NCBI GenBank assembly: GCA_027924585.1
Contig: BSBM01000917.1
Location: forward strand, 10,531,501-10,595,500
Reading direction: 5' to 3'
DNA: 64,000 nucleotides
From: Larix kaempferi
Lineage: Eukaryota; Streptophyta; Pinopsida; Pinales; Pinaceae
Shown here: piece after piece, positions 49,462 through 63,800 of the stretch
Layout of the letters: every line of letters begins with the position of its first letter
Position numbering within the stretch: position 1 is the stretch's first letter
Notes under the pieces: generated by a model
Database searches by the model: none
Told to the model about the DNA's origin: nothing
Seen by the model: the letters and a program-made list of their open reading frames with translations, nothing else
Program-made: the position numbers and the translations under genes

Positions 49462-52400
49462 GCGTTTCCTATTTCCGGACGCATGCGCAAACTATAGAAA
49501 GTCATTATGACGTAGAATGTGCATACTTTGTAGATTCCATTCATGAAATAAAACACATTTTCTAAAAACTCGTGTTTTTTACAAAATCATGTAAACCTTT
49601 TAGAAGCTGTGATTTTAAAAAACGGTGGAAGTAAGCTTTTCTTATTTCCGGACGAATCTGCAAACTATAGAAAGTGGTTATGACGTAGAATGTGCATACT
49701 TTGTTGATTCCATTGATGAAATAAATCACATTTTCTAAAAACTCGTGTTTTTTACGAAATTATGTAAACCTTCTAGAAGCTGTGATTTTAAAAAATGGTG
49801 GAAGTAAGCTTTTCTTATTTCCGGACGCATGCGCAAACTATAGAAAGTCGTTATGATGTAGAATGTGCATACTTTGTTGATTCCAGTTATGAAATAAAAC
49901 ACATTTTCTAAAAACTCGTGTTTTTTAAGAAATCATGCAAAACTTCTAGAATCTGTGATTTTAAAAAACGGGGGAGGTAAGCTTTTTTTATTTCCAGATG
50001 CATGCACGAACTATAGAAAGTCGTTATGACGTAGAATGTGCATACTTTGTAGATTCCATTTATGAAATAAAACACATTTTCTAAAAACTCGTGTTTTTTA
50101 CGAAATCATGTAAACCTTCTAGAAGCTGTGATTTTAAAAAACGGGGGAAGTAAGCTTTTCTTATTTCCGGACGCATGCGCAAACTATAGAAAGTCGTTAT
50201 GACGTAGAATGTGCATACTTTGTTGATTCCATTGATGAAATAAAACACATTTTCTAAAAACTCGTGTTTTTTACGAAATCATGTAAACCTTCTAGAAGCT
50301 GTGATTTTAAAAAACGGTGGAAGTAAGATTTTCTTATTTCTGAACGAATGCGATTACTGCAGAAAGTCATTATGATGTAGAATGTGCATACTTTCTTGAT
50401 TCCATTTATTTAATAAAACACATTTTTTAAAAACTCGTGTTTTTTAAGAAATCATGCAAAACTTCTAGAAGCTGTGATTTTAAAAAACAGGGGAGGTAAG
50501 CTTTTCTTATTTCCGGACGTATGCGCAAACTATAGAAAGTCGTTATGACGTAGAATGTGCATACTTTGTAGATTCCATTTATGAAATAAAACACATTTTC
50601 TAAAAACTTGTGTTTTTTACGAAATCATGTAAACCTTCTAGAAGCTGTGATTTTAAAAAACAGGGGAAGTAAGCTTTTCTTATTTCCGGACGCATGCGCA
50701 AACTATAGAAAGTCGTTATGACGTAGAATGTGCATACTTTGTAGATTCCATTTATGAAATAAAACACATTTTCTAAAAACTCGTGTTTTTTACGAAATCA
50801 TGTAAACCTTTTAGAAGCTGTGATTTTAAAAAATGGTGGAGGTAAGCTTTTCTTATTTCCGGATGAATGCGCAAACTATAGAAAGTAGTTATGACATAGA
50901 ATGTGCATACTTTGTTGATTCCATTGATGAAATAAAACACATTTTCTAAAAACTTGTGTTTTTTACGAAATTGTGTAAACCTTCTAGAAGCTGTGATTTT
51001 AAAAAACGGTGGAAGTAAGCTTTTCTTATTTCCGGACGCATGCGCAAAATATAGAAAGTCGTTATGATGTAGAATGTGCATACTTTGTAGATTCCATTTG
51101 TGAAATAAAACACATTTTCTAAAAACTCGTGTTTTTTACGAAATTATGTAAACCTTCTAGAAGCTGTGATTTTAAAAAACGGGGGAAGTAAGCTTTTCTT
51201 ATTTCCAAACGCATGCGCAAACTATAGAAAGTCGTTATGACGTAGAATGTGCATACTTTGTAGATTCCATTTATGAAATAAAACACATTTTCTAAAAACT
51301 TGTGTTTTTTACGAAATCATGTAAACCTTCTAGAAGCTGTGATTTTAAAAAACGGGGGAAGTAAGCGTTTCCTATTTCCGGACGCATGCGCAAACTATAG
51401 AAAGTCGTTATGACGTAAAATGTGCATACTTTGTAGATTCCATTCATGAAATAAAACACATTTTCTAAAAACTCGTGTTTTTTACGAAATCATGTAAACC
51501 TTTTAGAAGCTGTGATTTTAAAAAACGGTGGAAGTAAGCTTTTCTTATTTCCGGACGAATACGCAAACTATAGAAAGTGGTTATGATGTAGAATGTGCAT
51601 ACTTTGTTGATTCCATTGATGAAATAAATCACATTTTCTAAAAACTCGTGTTTTTTAAGAAATCATGTAAACCTTCTAGAAGCTGTGATTTTAAAAAACA
51701 GTGGAAGTAAGCTTTTCTTATTTTCGGACGCATGCGCAAACTATAGAAAGTCGTTATGATGTAGAATGTGCATACTTTGTTGATTCCATTTATGAAATAA
51801 AACACATTTTCTAAAAACTCGTGTTTTTTAAGAAATCATGCAAAACTTCTAGAATCTGTGATTTTAAAAAATCGGGGAGGTAAGCTTTTCTTATTTCCAG
51901 ACGCATGCGCAATCTATAGAATGTCGTTATGACGTAGAATGTGCATACTTTGTAGATTCCATTTATGAAATAAAACATATTTTCTAAAAACTCGTGTTTT
52001 TTACGAAATCATGTAAACCTTCTAGAAGCTGTGATTTTAAAAAACGGGGGAAGTAAGCTTTTCTTATTTCCGGACGCATGCGCAAACTATAGAAAGTCGT
52101 TATGACGTAGAATGTGCATACTTTTTTGATTCCATTGATGAAATAAAACACATTTTCTAAAAACTCATGTTTTTTACGAAATCATGTAAACCTTCTAGAA
52201 GCTGTGATTTTAAAAAACGGTGGAAGTAAGATTTTCTTATTTCTGAACGAATGCGAAAACTGCAGAAAGTCATTATGATGTAGAATGTGCATACTTTCTT
52301 GATTCCATTTATTTAATAAAACACATTTTTTAAAAACTCGTGTTTTTTAAGAAATCATGCAAAACTTCTAGAAGCTGTGATTTTAAAAAACAGGGGAGGT

Positions 52401-53267
52401 AAGCTTTTCTTATTTCCGGACGTATGCGCAAACTATAGAAAGTCGTTATGACGTAGAATGTGCATACTTTGTAGATTCCATTTATGAAATAAAACACATT
52501 TTCTAAAAACTTGTGTTTTTTACGAAATCATGTAAACCTTCTAGAAGCTGTGATTTCAAAAAACGGGGGAAGTAAGCTTTTCTTATTTCCGGACGCATGC
52601 GCAAACTATAGAAAGTCGTTATGACGTATAATGTGCATACTTTGTAGATTCCATTTATGAAATAAAACACATTTTCTAAAAACTCGTGTTTTTTACGAAA
52701 TCATGTAAACCTTTTAGAAGCTGTGATTTTAAAAAATGGTGGAGGTAAGCTTTTCTTATTTCCGGACGAATGCGCAAACTATAGAAAGTAGTTATGACGT
52801 AGAATGTGCATACTTTGTTGATTCCATTGATGAAATAAAACACATTTTCTAAAAACTTGTGTTTTTTACGAAATTATGTAAACCTTCTAGAAGCTGTGAT
52901 TTTAAAAAACGGTGGAAGTAAGATTTTCTTATTTCCGGACGCATGCGCAAACTATAGAAAGTCATTATGATGTAGAATGTGCATACTTTGTAGATTCCAT
53001 TTGTGAAATAAAACACATTTTCTAAAAACTCGTGTTTTTTACGAAATTATGTAAACCTTCTAGAAGCTGTGATTTTAAAAAACGGGGGAAGTAAGCTTTT
53101 CTTATTTCCAAACGCATGCGCAAACTATAGAAAGTCATTATGACGTAGAATGTGCATACTTTGTAGATTCCATTTATGAAATAAAACACATTTTCTAAAA
53201 ACTTGTGTTTTTTACGAAATCATGTAAACCTTCTAGAAGCTGTGATTTTAAAAAACGGGGGAAGTAA
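49462..53267 (+). repeat. 11-monomer higher-order repeat, block 2 (two units)
   Basis: GTAAGCGTTT marks 49462, 51365 and 53268, two steps of exactly 1903 bp. CTGAACGAATGCG marks 50340 and 52243, again 1903 bp. The ordered variants match those of block 1, so the same 11-mer occurs in two places about 18-20 kb apart. Confidence 0.83.
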
Positions 53268-56200
53268 GCGTTTCTTATTTCCGGACGCATGCGCAAACTA
53301 TAGAAAGTCGTTATGACGTAGAATGTGCATACTTTGTAGATTCCATTTATGAAATAAAACACATTTTCTAAATACTCGTGTTTTTTACGAAATCATGTAA
53401 ACCTTTTAGAAGCTGTGATTTTAAAAAATGGTGGAAGTAAGCTTTTCTTATTTCCGGACGAATGCGCAAAGTATAGAAAGTAGTTATGACGTAGAATGTG
53501 CATACTTTGTTGATTCCATTGATGAAATAAATCACATTTTCTAAAGACTCGTATTTTTTACGAAATTATGTAAACCTTCTAGAAGCTGTGATTTTAAAAA
53601 ACAGTGGAAGTAAGGTTTTCTTATTTCCGGACGCATGCGCAAACTATAGAAAGTCGTTATGATGTAGAATGTGCATACTTTGTTGATTCCATTATTGAAA
53701 TAAAACACATTTTCTAAAAACTCATGTTTTTTAAGAAATCATGTAAACCTTCTAGAAGCTGTGATTTTAAAAAACGGGGGAAGTAAGCCTTTCTTATTTC
53801 CAAACGCAAGCGCAAACTATAGAAAGTCGTTATGACGTAGAATGTGCATACTTTGTTGATTCCATTTATGAAATAAAACACATTTTCTAAAAACTCGTGT
53901 TTTTTATGAAATCATGTAAACCTTCTAGAAGCTGTGATTTTAAAAAACGGTGGAAGTAAGATTTTCTTATTTCCGGACGAATGCGCAAACTATAGAAAGT
54001 CGTTATGAAGTAGAATGTGCATACTTTGTTGATTCCATTGATGAAATAAAACACATTTTCTAAAAACTCGTGTTTTTTAAGAAATCATGTAAACCTTCTA
54101 GAAGCTGTGATTTTAAAAAACGGTGGAAGTAAGCTTTTCTTATTTCCGGACAAATGCGAAAACTGCAGAAAGTCGTTATGACGTAGAATGTGCATACTTT
54201 GTTGATTCCATTTATGAAATAAAACACATTTTGTAAAAACTCGTGTTTTTTAAGAAGTCATGTAAACCTTCTAGAACCTGTGATTTTAAAAAACGGGGGA
54301 AGTAAGCTTTTCTTATTTCCAAACGCAAGCGCAAACTATAGAAAGTTGTTATGACGTAGAATGTGCATACTTTGTTGATTCCATTTATGAAATAAAACAC
54401 ATTTTCTAAAAACTCGTGTTTTTTACGAAATCATGTAAACCTTCTAGAAGCTGTGATTTTGAAAAACGATGGAAGTAAGCTTTTCTTATTTCCGGACGAA
54501 TGCGCAAACTATAGAAAGTCTTTATGATGTAGAATGTGAATACTTTGTTTTTTCCATTGATGAAATAAAACACATTTTCTAAAAACTCGTGTTTTTTTAC
54601 GAAATCATGTAAACCTTCTAGAAGCTGTGATTTTAAAAAACGGTGGAAGTAAGATTTTCTTATTTCTGGACGAATGCGAAAACTGCAGAAAGTCGTTATG
54701 ATGTAGAATGTGCATACTTTGTTGATTCCATTTATTTAATAAAACACATTTTTTAAAAACTCGTGTTTTTTAAGAAATCATGCAAAAGTTCTAGAAGCTG
54801 TGATTTTAAAAAACGGGGGAGGTAAGCTTTTCTTATTTCCGGACGCATGCGCAAACTATGGAAAGTCGTTATGACGTAGAATGTGCATACTTTGTAGATT
54901 GCATTTATGAAATAAAACACATTTTCTAAAAAATTGTGTTTTTTACGAAATCATGTAAACCTTCTAGAAGCTGTGATTTTAAAAAACGGGGGAAGTAAGC
55001 TTTTCTTATTTCCGGATGCATGCGCAAACTATCGAAAGTCGTTATGACGTAGAATGTGCATACTTTGTTGATTACATTTATGAAATAAAACACATTTTCT
55101 AAAAACTCGTGTTTTTTAAGAAATCATGTAAACCTTCTAGAAGCTGTTATTTTAAAAAACGGGGGAAGTAAACTTTTCTTATTTCGGGACGCATGCGCAA
55201 ACTATTGAAAGTCGTTATGATGTAGAATGTCCATACTTTTTAGATTCCATTTATGAAATAAAACACATTTTCTAAAAACTCGTGTTTTTTAAGAAATCAT
55301 GTAAACCTTCTAGAAGCTGTGGTTTTAAAAAACGGGGGATGTAAGCTTTTCTTATTTCCGGACGCATGCGCAAACTATAGAAATTCGTTATGACGTAGAA
55401 TGTGCATACTTTTTAGATTCCATTTTTGAAATAAAACACATTTTCTAAAAACTCGTGTTTTTTAAGAAATCATGTAAACCTTCTAGAAGCTGTGATTTTA
55501 AAAAACGGGGGCAATTAGCTTTTCTTATTTTCAAACGCATGCACAAACTATAGAAAGTCGTTATGACGTATAATGTGCATACTTTGTTGATTCGATTTAT
55601 GAAATAAAACACATTTTCTAAAAACTCGTGTTTTTGAAGAAATCATGTAAACCTTCTAGAAGCTGTGATTTTAAAAAACGGGGGAAGTCAGCTTTTCTTA
55701 TTTCCAAACGCATGTGCAAACTATAGATAGCCGTTATGACGTAGAATGTGCATACTTTGTTGATTCCATTTATCAAATAAAACACATTTTCTAAAAACTC
55801 ATGTTTTTTAAGAAATCATGTAAACCTTCTACAAGCTGTGATTTTAAAAAAAGGTGGAAGTAAGCTTTTCTTATTTCCGGACGAATGCGCAAACTATAGA
55901 AAGTCGTTATGACGTAGAATGTGCATACTTTGTAGATTCCATTTATGAAATAAAACACATTTTCTAAAAACTCTTGTTTTTTAATAAATCATGTAAACCT
56001 TCTAGAAGCTGTGATTTTATAAAACGGGGGAAGTAAGCTTTTCTTATTTCCGGAGAAATGCGAAAACTATAGAAAGTCGTTATGATGTAGAATGTGCATA
56101 CTTTGTTGATTCCATTTATGAAATAAAACACATTTTCTAAAAACTCGTGTTTTTTACTAAATCATGTAAACCTTCTAGAAGCTGTGATTTTGAAAAACGG

Positions 56201-57897
56201 TGGAAGTAAGCTTTTCTTATTTCCGGACGAATGCGCAAACTATAGAAAGTCGTTATGACGTAGAATGTGCATACTTTGTTGATTCCATTGATGAAATAAA
56301 ACACATTTTCTAAAAACTCGTGTTTTTTACGAAATCATGTAAACCTTCTAGAAGTTGTGATTTTAAAAAACGGTGGAAGTAAGATTTTCTTATTTCTGGA
56401 CGAATGCGAAAACTGCAGAAAGTCGTTATGATGTAGAATGTGCATACTTTTTTATTCCATTTATTTAATAAAACACATTTTTTAAAAACTCGTGTTTTTT
56501 AAGAAATCATGCAAAACTTCTAGAAGCTGTGATTTTAAAAAACGGGGGAGGTAAGCTTTTCTTATTTCCGGACGCATGCACAAACTATGGAAAGTCGTTA
56601 TGACGTAGAATGTGCATACTTTGTAGATTCCATTTATCAAATAAAACACATTTTCTAAAAACTTGTGTTTTTTACGAAATCATGTAAACCTTCTAGAAAC
56701 TGTGATTTTAAAAAACGGGGGAAGTAAGCTTTTCTTATTTCCGGACGCATGCGCAAACTATAGAAAGTCGTTATGACGTAGAATGTGCATACTTTGTTGA
56801 TTCCATTTATGAAATAAAACACATTTTCTAAAAACTCTTGTTTTTTACGAAATCATGTAAACCTTCTAGAAGCTGTGATTTTAAAAATTTGTGGAAGTAA
56901 GCTTTTCTTATTTCCAGACGAATGCGCAAACTATAGAAAGTCGTTGTGACGTAGAATGTGCATACTTTGTCGATTCCATTGATGAAATAAAACACATATT
57001 CTAAAAACTCGTGTTTTTTACTAAATCATGTAAACCTTCTAGAAGCTGTGATTTTAAAAACGGTGGAAGTAAGATTTTCTTATTTCCGTACAAATGCGAA
57101 AACTGCAGAAAGTCGTTATGATGTAGAACGTGCATACTTTGTTGATTCCATTTATCAAATAAAACGCATTTTCTAAAAACTCGTGTTTTTTAAGAAATCA
57201 TGTAAACCTTCTACAAGCTGTGATTTTAAAAAATGGTGGAAGTAAGCTTTTCTTATTTCCGGACGAATGCGCAAACTATAGGAAGTCGTTATGACGTAGA
57301 ATGTGCATACTTTGTAGATTCCATTTATGAAATAAAACACATTTTCTAAAAACTCGTGTTTTTTAATAAATCATGTAAACCTTCTAGAAGCTGTGATTTT
57401 AAAAAACGGGGGAAGTAAGCTTTTCTTATTTCCGGACGCATGCGCAAACTATAGAAAGTAGTTATGATGTAGAATGTGCATACTTTGTTGATTCCATTAA
57501 TGAAATAAAACACATTTTCTAAAAACTCGTGTTTTTTAAGAAATCATGTAAACCTTCTAGAACCTGTGATTTTAAAAAAGGGGGGATGTAAGCTTTTCTT
57601 ATTTCCGGACGCATGCGCAAACTATAGAAATTCGTTATGACGTAGAATGTGCATACTTTTTAGATTCCATTTATGAAATAAAACACATTTTCTAAAAACT
57701 CATGTTTTTTAAGAAATCATGTAAACCTTCTAGAAGCTGTGATTTTAAAAAACGGGGGCAGTTAGCTTTTGTTATTTTCAAACGCATGCGCAAACTATAG
57801 AAAGTCGTTATGACCTAGAATGTGCATACTTTGTTGATTCGATTTATGAAATAAAACACATTTTCTAAAAACTCGTGTTTTTGAAGAAATCATGTAA
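49595..57897 (+). repeat. 48-monomer tandem duplication, copy A (8303 bp)
   Basis: Markers throughout this segment recur 8303 bp downstream: GCGATTACTGCAG at about 50348/58651, GGATGAATGCGCAAAC at 50861/59164, GTAAGCGTTTCC at 51365/59668, TTTTGTAAAAACTCG at about 54231/62534, and GGGGGCAATTAGC at about 55506/63809. 8303 is 48 x 173 minus 1. The left edge is set by where similarity to 57.9 kb begins. Confidence 0.85.
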
Positions 57898-60800
57898 ACC
57901 TTTTAGAAGCTATGATTTTAAAAAACGGTGGAAGTAAGCTTTTCTTATTTCCGGACGAATGCGCAAACTATAGAAAGTGGTTATGACGTAGAATGTGCAT
58001 ACTTTGTTGATTCCATTGATGAAATAAATCACATTTTCTAAAAACTCGTGTTTTTTACGAAATTATGTAAACCTTCTAGAAGCTGTGATTTTAAAAAATG
58101 GTGGAAGTAAGCTTTTCTTATTTCCGGACGCATGCGCAAACTATAGAAAATCGTTATGATGTAGAATGTGCATACTTTGTTGATTCCAGTTATGAAATAA
58201 AACACTTTTTCTAAAAACTCGTGTTTTTTAAGAAATCATGCAAAACTTCTAGAATCTGTGATTTTAAAAAACGGGGGAGGTAAGCTTTTATTATTTCCAG
58301 ACGCATGCACGAACTATAGAAAGTCGTTATGACGTAGAATGTGCATACTTTGTAGATTCCATTTATGAAATAAAACACATTTTCTAAAAACTCGTGTTTT
58401 TTACGAAATCATGTAAACCTTCTAGAAGCTGTGATTTTAAAAAACGGGGGAAGTAAGCTTTTCTTATTTCCGGACGCATGCGCAAACTATAGAAAGTCGT
58501 TATGACGTAGAATGTGCATACTTTGTTGATTCCATTGATGAAATAAAACACATTTTCTAAAAACTCGTGTTTTTTACGAAATCATGTAAACCTTCAAGAA
58601 GCTGTGATTTTAAAAAACGGTGGAAGTAAGATTTTCTTATTTCTGAACGAATGCGATTACTGCAGAAAGTCATTATGATGTAGAATGTGCATACTTTCTT
58701 GATTCCATTTATTTAATAAAACACATTTTTTAAAAACTCGTGTTTTTTAAGAAATCATGCAAAACTTCTAGAAGCTGTGATTTTAAAAAACAGGGGAGGT
58801 AAGCTTTTCTTATTTCCGGACGTATGCGCAAACTATAGAAAGTCGTTATGACGTAGAATGTGCATACTTTGTAGATTCCATTTATGAAATAAAACACATT
58901 TTCTAAAAACTTGTGTTTTTTACGAAATCATGTAAACCTTCTAGAAGCTGTGATTTTAAAAAACAGGGGAAGTAAGCTTTTCTTATTTCCGGACGCATGC
59001 GCAAACTATAGAAAGTCGTTATGACGTAGAATGTGCATACTTTGTAGATTCCATTTATGAAATAAAACACATTTTCTAAAAACTCGTGTTTTTTACGAAA
59101 TCATGTAAACCTTTTAGAAGCTGTGATTTTAAAAAATGGTGGAGGTAAGCTTTTCTTATTTCCGGATGAATGCGCAAACTATAGAAAGTAGTTATGACAT
59201 AGAATGTGCATACTTTGTTGATTCCATTGATGAAATAAAACACATTTTCTTAAAACTTGTGTTTTTTACGAAATTGTGTAAACCTTCTAGAAGCTGTGAT
59301 TTTAAAAAACGGTGGAAGTAAGCTTTTCTTATTTCCGGACGCATGCGCAAACTATAGAAAGTCGTTATGATGTAGAATGTGCATACTTTGTAGATTCCAT
59401 TTGTGAAATAAAACACATTTTCTAAAAACTCGTGTTTTTTACGAAATTATGTAAACCTTCTAGAAGCTGTGATTTTAAAAAACGGGGGAAGTAAGCTTTT
59501 CTTATTTCCAAACGCATGCGCAAACTATAGAAAGTCGTTATGACGTAGAATGTGCATACTTTGTAGATTCCATTTATGAAATAAAACACATTTTCTAAAA
59601 ACTTGTGTTTTTTACGAAATCATGTAAACCTTCTAGAAGCTGTGATTTTAAAAAACGGGGGAAGTAAGCGTTTCCTATTTCCGGACGCATGCGCAAACTA
59701 TAGAAAGTCGTTATGACGTAAAATGTGCATACTTTGTAGATTCCATTCATGAAATAAAACACATTTTCTAAAAACTCGTGTTTTTTACGAAATCATGTAA
59801 ACCTTTTAGAAGCTGTGATTTTAAAAAACGGTGGAAGTAAGCTTTTCTTATTTCCGGACGAATACGCAAACTATAGAAAGTGGTTATGATGTAGAATGTG
59901 CATACTTTGTTGATTCCATTGATGAAATAAATCACATTTTCTAAAAACTCGTGTTTTTTAAGAAATCATGTAAACCTTCTAGAAGCTGTGATTTTAAAAA
60001 ACAGTGGAAGTAAGCTTTTCTTATTTTCGGACGCATGCGCAAACTATAGAAAGTCGTTATGATGTAGAATGTGCATACTTTGTTGATTCCATTTATGAAA
60101 TAAAACACATTTTCTAAAAACTCGTGTTTTTTATGAAATCATGCAAAACTTCTAGAATCTGTGATTTTAAAAAATCGGGGAGGTAAGCTTTTCTTATTTC
60201 CAGACGCATGCGCAATCTATAGAATGTCGTTATGACGTAGAATGTGCATACTTTGTAGATTCCATTTATGAAATAAAACATATTTTCTAAAAACTCGTGT
60301 TTTTTACGAAATCATGTAAACCTTCTAGAAGCTGTGATTTTAAAAAACGGGGGAAGTAAGCTTTTCTTATTTCCGGACGCATGCGCAAACTATAGAAAGT
60401 CGTTATGACGTAGAATGTGCATACTTTTTTGATTCCATTGATGAAATAAAACACATTTTCTAAAAACTCATGTTTTTTACGAAATCATGTAAACCTTCTA
60501 GAAGCTGTGATTTTAAAAAACGGTGGAAGTAAGATTTTCTTATTTCTGAACGAATGCGAAAACTGCAGAAAGTCATTATGATGTAGAATGTGCATACTTT
60601 CTTGATTCCATTTATTTAATAAAACACATTTTTTAAAAACTCGTGTTTTTTAAGAAATCATGCAAAACTTCTAGAAGCTGTGATTTTAAAAAACAGGGGA
60701 GGTAAGCTTTTCTTATTTCCGGACGTATGCGCAAACTATAGAAAGTCGTTATGACGTAGAATGTGCATACTTTGTAGATTCCATTTATGAAATGAAACAC

Positions 60801-63800
60801 ATTTTCTAAAAACTTGTGTTTTTTACGAAATCATGTAAACCTTCTAGAAGCTGTGATTTAAAAAAACGGGGGAAGTAAGCTTTTCTTATTTCCGGACGCA
60901 TGCGCAAACTATAGAAAGTCGTTATGACGTATAATGTGCATACTTTGTAGATTCCATTTATGAAATAAAACACATTTTCTAAAAACTCGTGTTTTTTACG
61001 AAATCATGTAAACCTTTTAGAAGCTGTGATTTTAAAAAATGGTGGAGGTAAGCTTTTCTTACTTCCGGACGAATGCGCAAACTATAGAAAGTAGTTATGA
61101 CGTAGAATGTGCATACTTTGTTGATTCCATTGATGAAATAAAACACATTTTCTAAAAACTTGTGTTTTTTACGAAATTATGTAAACCTTCTAGAAGCTGT
61201 GATTTTAAAAAACGGTGGAAGTAAGATTTTCTTATTTCCGGACGCATGCGCAAACTATAGAAAGTCATTATGATGTAGAATGTGCATACTTTGTAGATTC
61301 CATTTGTGAAATAAAACACATTTTCTAAAAACTCGTGTTTTTTACGAAATTATGTAAACCTTCTAGAAGCTGTGATTTTAAAAAACGGGGGAAGTAAGCT
61401 TTTCTTATTTCCAAACGCATGCGCAAACTATAGAAAGTCATTATGACGTAGAATGTGCATACTTTGTAGATTCCATTTATGAAATAAAACACATTTTCTA
61501 AAAACTTGTGTTTTTTACGAAATCATGTAAACCTTCTAGAAGCTGTGATTTTAAAAAACGGGGGAAGTAAGCGTTTCTTATTTCCGGACGCATGCGCAAA
61601 CTATAGAAAGTCGTTATGACGTAGAATGTGCATACTTTGTAGATTCCATTTATGAAATAAAACACATTTTCTAAATACTCGTGTTTTTTACGAAATCATG
61701 TAAACCTTTTAGAAGCTGTGATTTTAAAAAATGGTGGAAGTAAGCTTTTCTTATTTCCGGACGAATGCGCAAAGTATAGAAAGTCGTTATGACGTAGAAT
61801 GTGCATACTTTGTTGATTCCATTGATGAAATAAATCACATTTTCTAAAGACTCGTATTTTTTACGAAATTATGTAAACCTTCTAGAAGCTGTGATTTTAA
61901 AAAACAGTGGAAGTAAGGTTTTCTTATTTCCGGACGCATGCGCAAACTATAGAAAGTCGTTATGATGTAGAATGTGCATACTTTGTTGATTCCATTATTG
62001 AAATAAAACACATTTTCTAAAAACTCATGTTTTTTAAGAAATCATGTAAACCTTCTAGAAGCTGTGATTTTAAAAAACGGGGGAAGTAAGCCTTTCTTAT
62101 TTCCAAACGCAAGCGCAAACTATAGAAAGTCGTTATGACGTAGAATGTGCATACTTTGTTGATTCCATTTATGAAATAAAACACATTTTCTAAAAACTCG
62201 TGTTTTTTATGAAATCATGTAAACCTTCTAGAAGCTGTGATTTTAAAAAACGGTGGAAGTAAGATTTTCTTATTTCCGGACGAATGCGCAAACTATAGAA
62301 AGTCGTTATGAAGTAGAATGTGCATACTTTGTTGATTCCATTGATGAAATAAAACACATTTTCTAAAAACTCGTGTTTTTTAAGAAATCATGTAAACCTT
62401 CTAGAAGCTGTGATTTTAAAAAACGGTGGAAGTAAGCTTTTCTTATTTCCGGACAAATGCGAAAACTGCAGAAAGTCGTTATGACGTAGAATGTGCATAC
62501 TTTGTTGATTCCATTTATGAAATAAAACACATTTTGTAAAAACTCGTGTTTTTTAAGAAGTCATGTAAACCTTCTAGAACCTGTGATTTTAAAAAACGGG
62601 GGAAGTAAGCTTTTCTTATTTCCAAACGCAAGCGCAAACTATAGAAAGTTGTTATGACGTAGAATGTGCATACTTTGTTGATTCCATTTATGAAATAAAA
62701 CACATTTTCTAAAAACTCGTGTTTTTTACGAAATCATGTAAACCTTCTAGAAGCTGTGATTTTGAAAAACGATGGAAGTAAGCTTTTCTTATTTCCGGAC
62801 GAATGCGCAAACTATAGAAAGTCTTTATGATGTAGAATGTGCATACTTTGTTGATTCCATTGATGAAATAAAACACATTTTCTAAAAACTCGTGTTTTTT
62901 TACGAAATCATGTAAACCTTCTAGAAGCTGTGATTTTAAAAAACGGTGGAAGTAAGATTTTCTTATTTCTGGACGAATGCGAAAACTGCAGAAAGTCGTT
63001 ATGATGTAGAATGTGCATACTTTGTTGATTCCATTTATTTAATAAAACACATTTTTTAAAAACTCGTGTTTTTTAAGAAATCATGCAAAAGTTCTAGAAG
63101 CTGTGATTTTAAAAAACGGGGGAGGTAAGCTTTTCTTATTTCCGGACGCATGCGCAAACTATGGAAAGTCGTTATGACGTAGAATGTGCATACTTTGTAG
63201 ATTGCATTTATGAAATAAAACACATTTTCTAAAAACTTGTGTTTTTTACGAAATCATGTAAACCTTCTAGAAGCTGTGATTTTAAAAAACGGGGGAAGTA
63301 AGCTTTTCTTATTTCCGGATGCATGCGCAAACTATCGAAAGTCGTTATGACGTAGAATGTGCATACTTTGTTGATTACATTTATGAAATAAAACACATTT
63401 TCTAAAAACTCGTGTTTTTTAAGAAATCATGTAAACCTTCTAGAAGCTGTTATTTTAAAAAACGGGGGAAGTAAGCTTTTCTTATTTCGGGACGAATGCG
63501 CAAACTATTGAAAGTCGTTATGATGTAGAATGTCCATACTTTTTAGATTCCATTTATGAAATAAAACACATTTTCTAAAAACTCGTGTTTTTTAAGAAAT
63601 CATGTAAACCTTCTAGAAGCTGTGGTTTTAAAAAACGGGGGATGTAAGCTTTTCTTATTTCCGGACGCATGCGCAAACTATAGAAATTCGTTATGACGTA
63701 GAATGTGCATACTTTTTAGATTCCAGTTTTTAAATAAAACACATTTTCTAAAAACTCGTGTTTTTTAAGAAATCATGTAAACCTTCTAGAAGCTGTGATT

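Noticed and set aside
59136-59321. 61-codon plus-strand open frame in the satellite
   Set aside because: Lies entirely within satellite monomers; a chance open frame.
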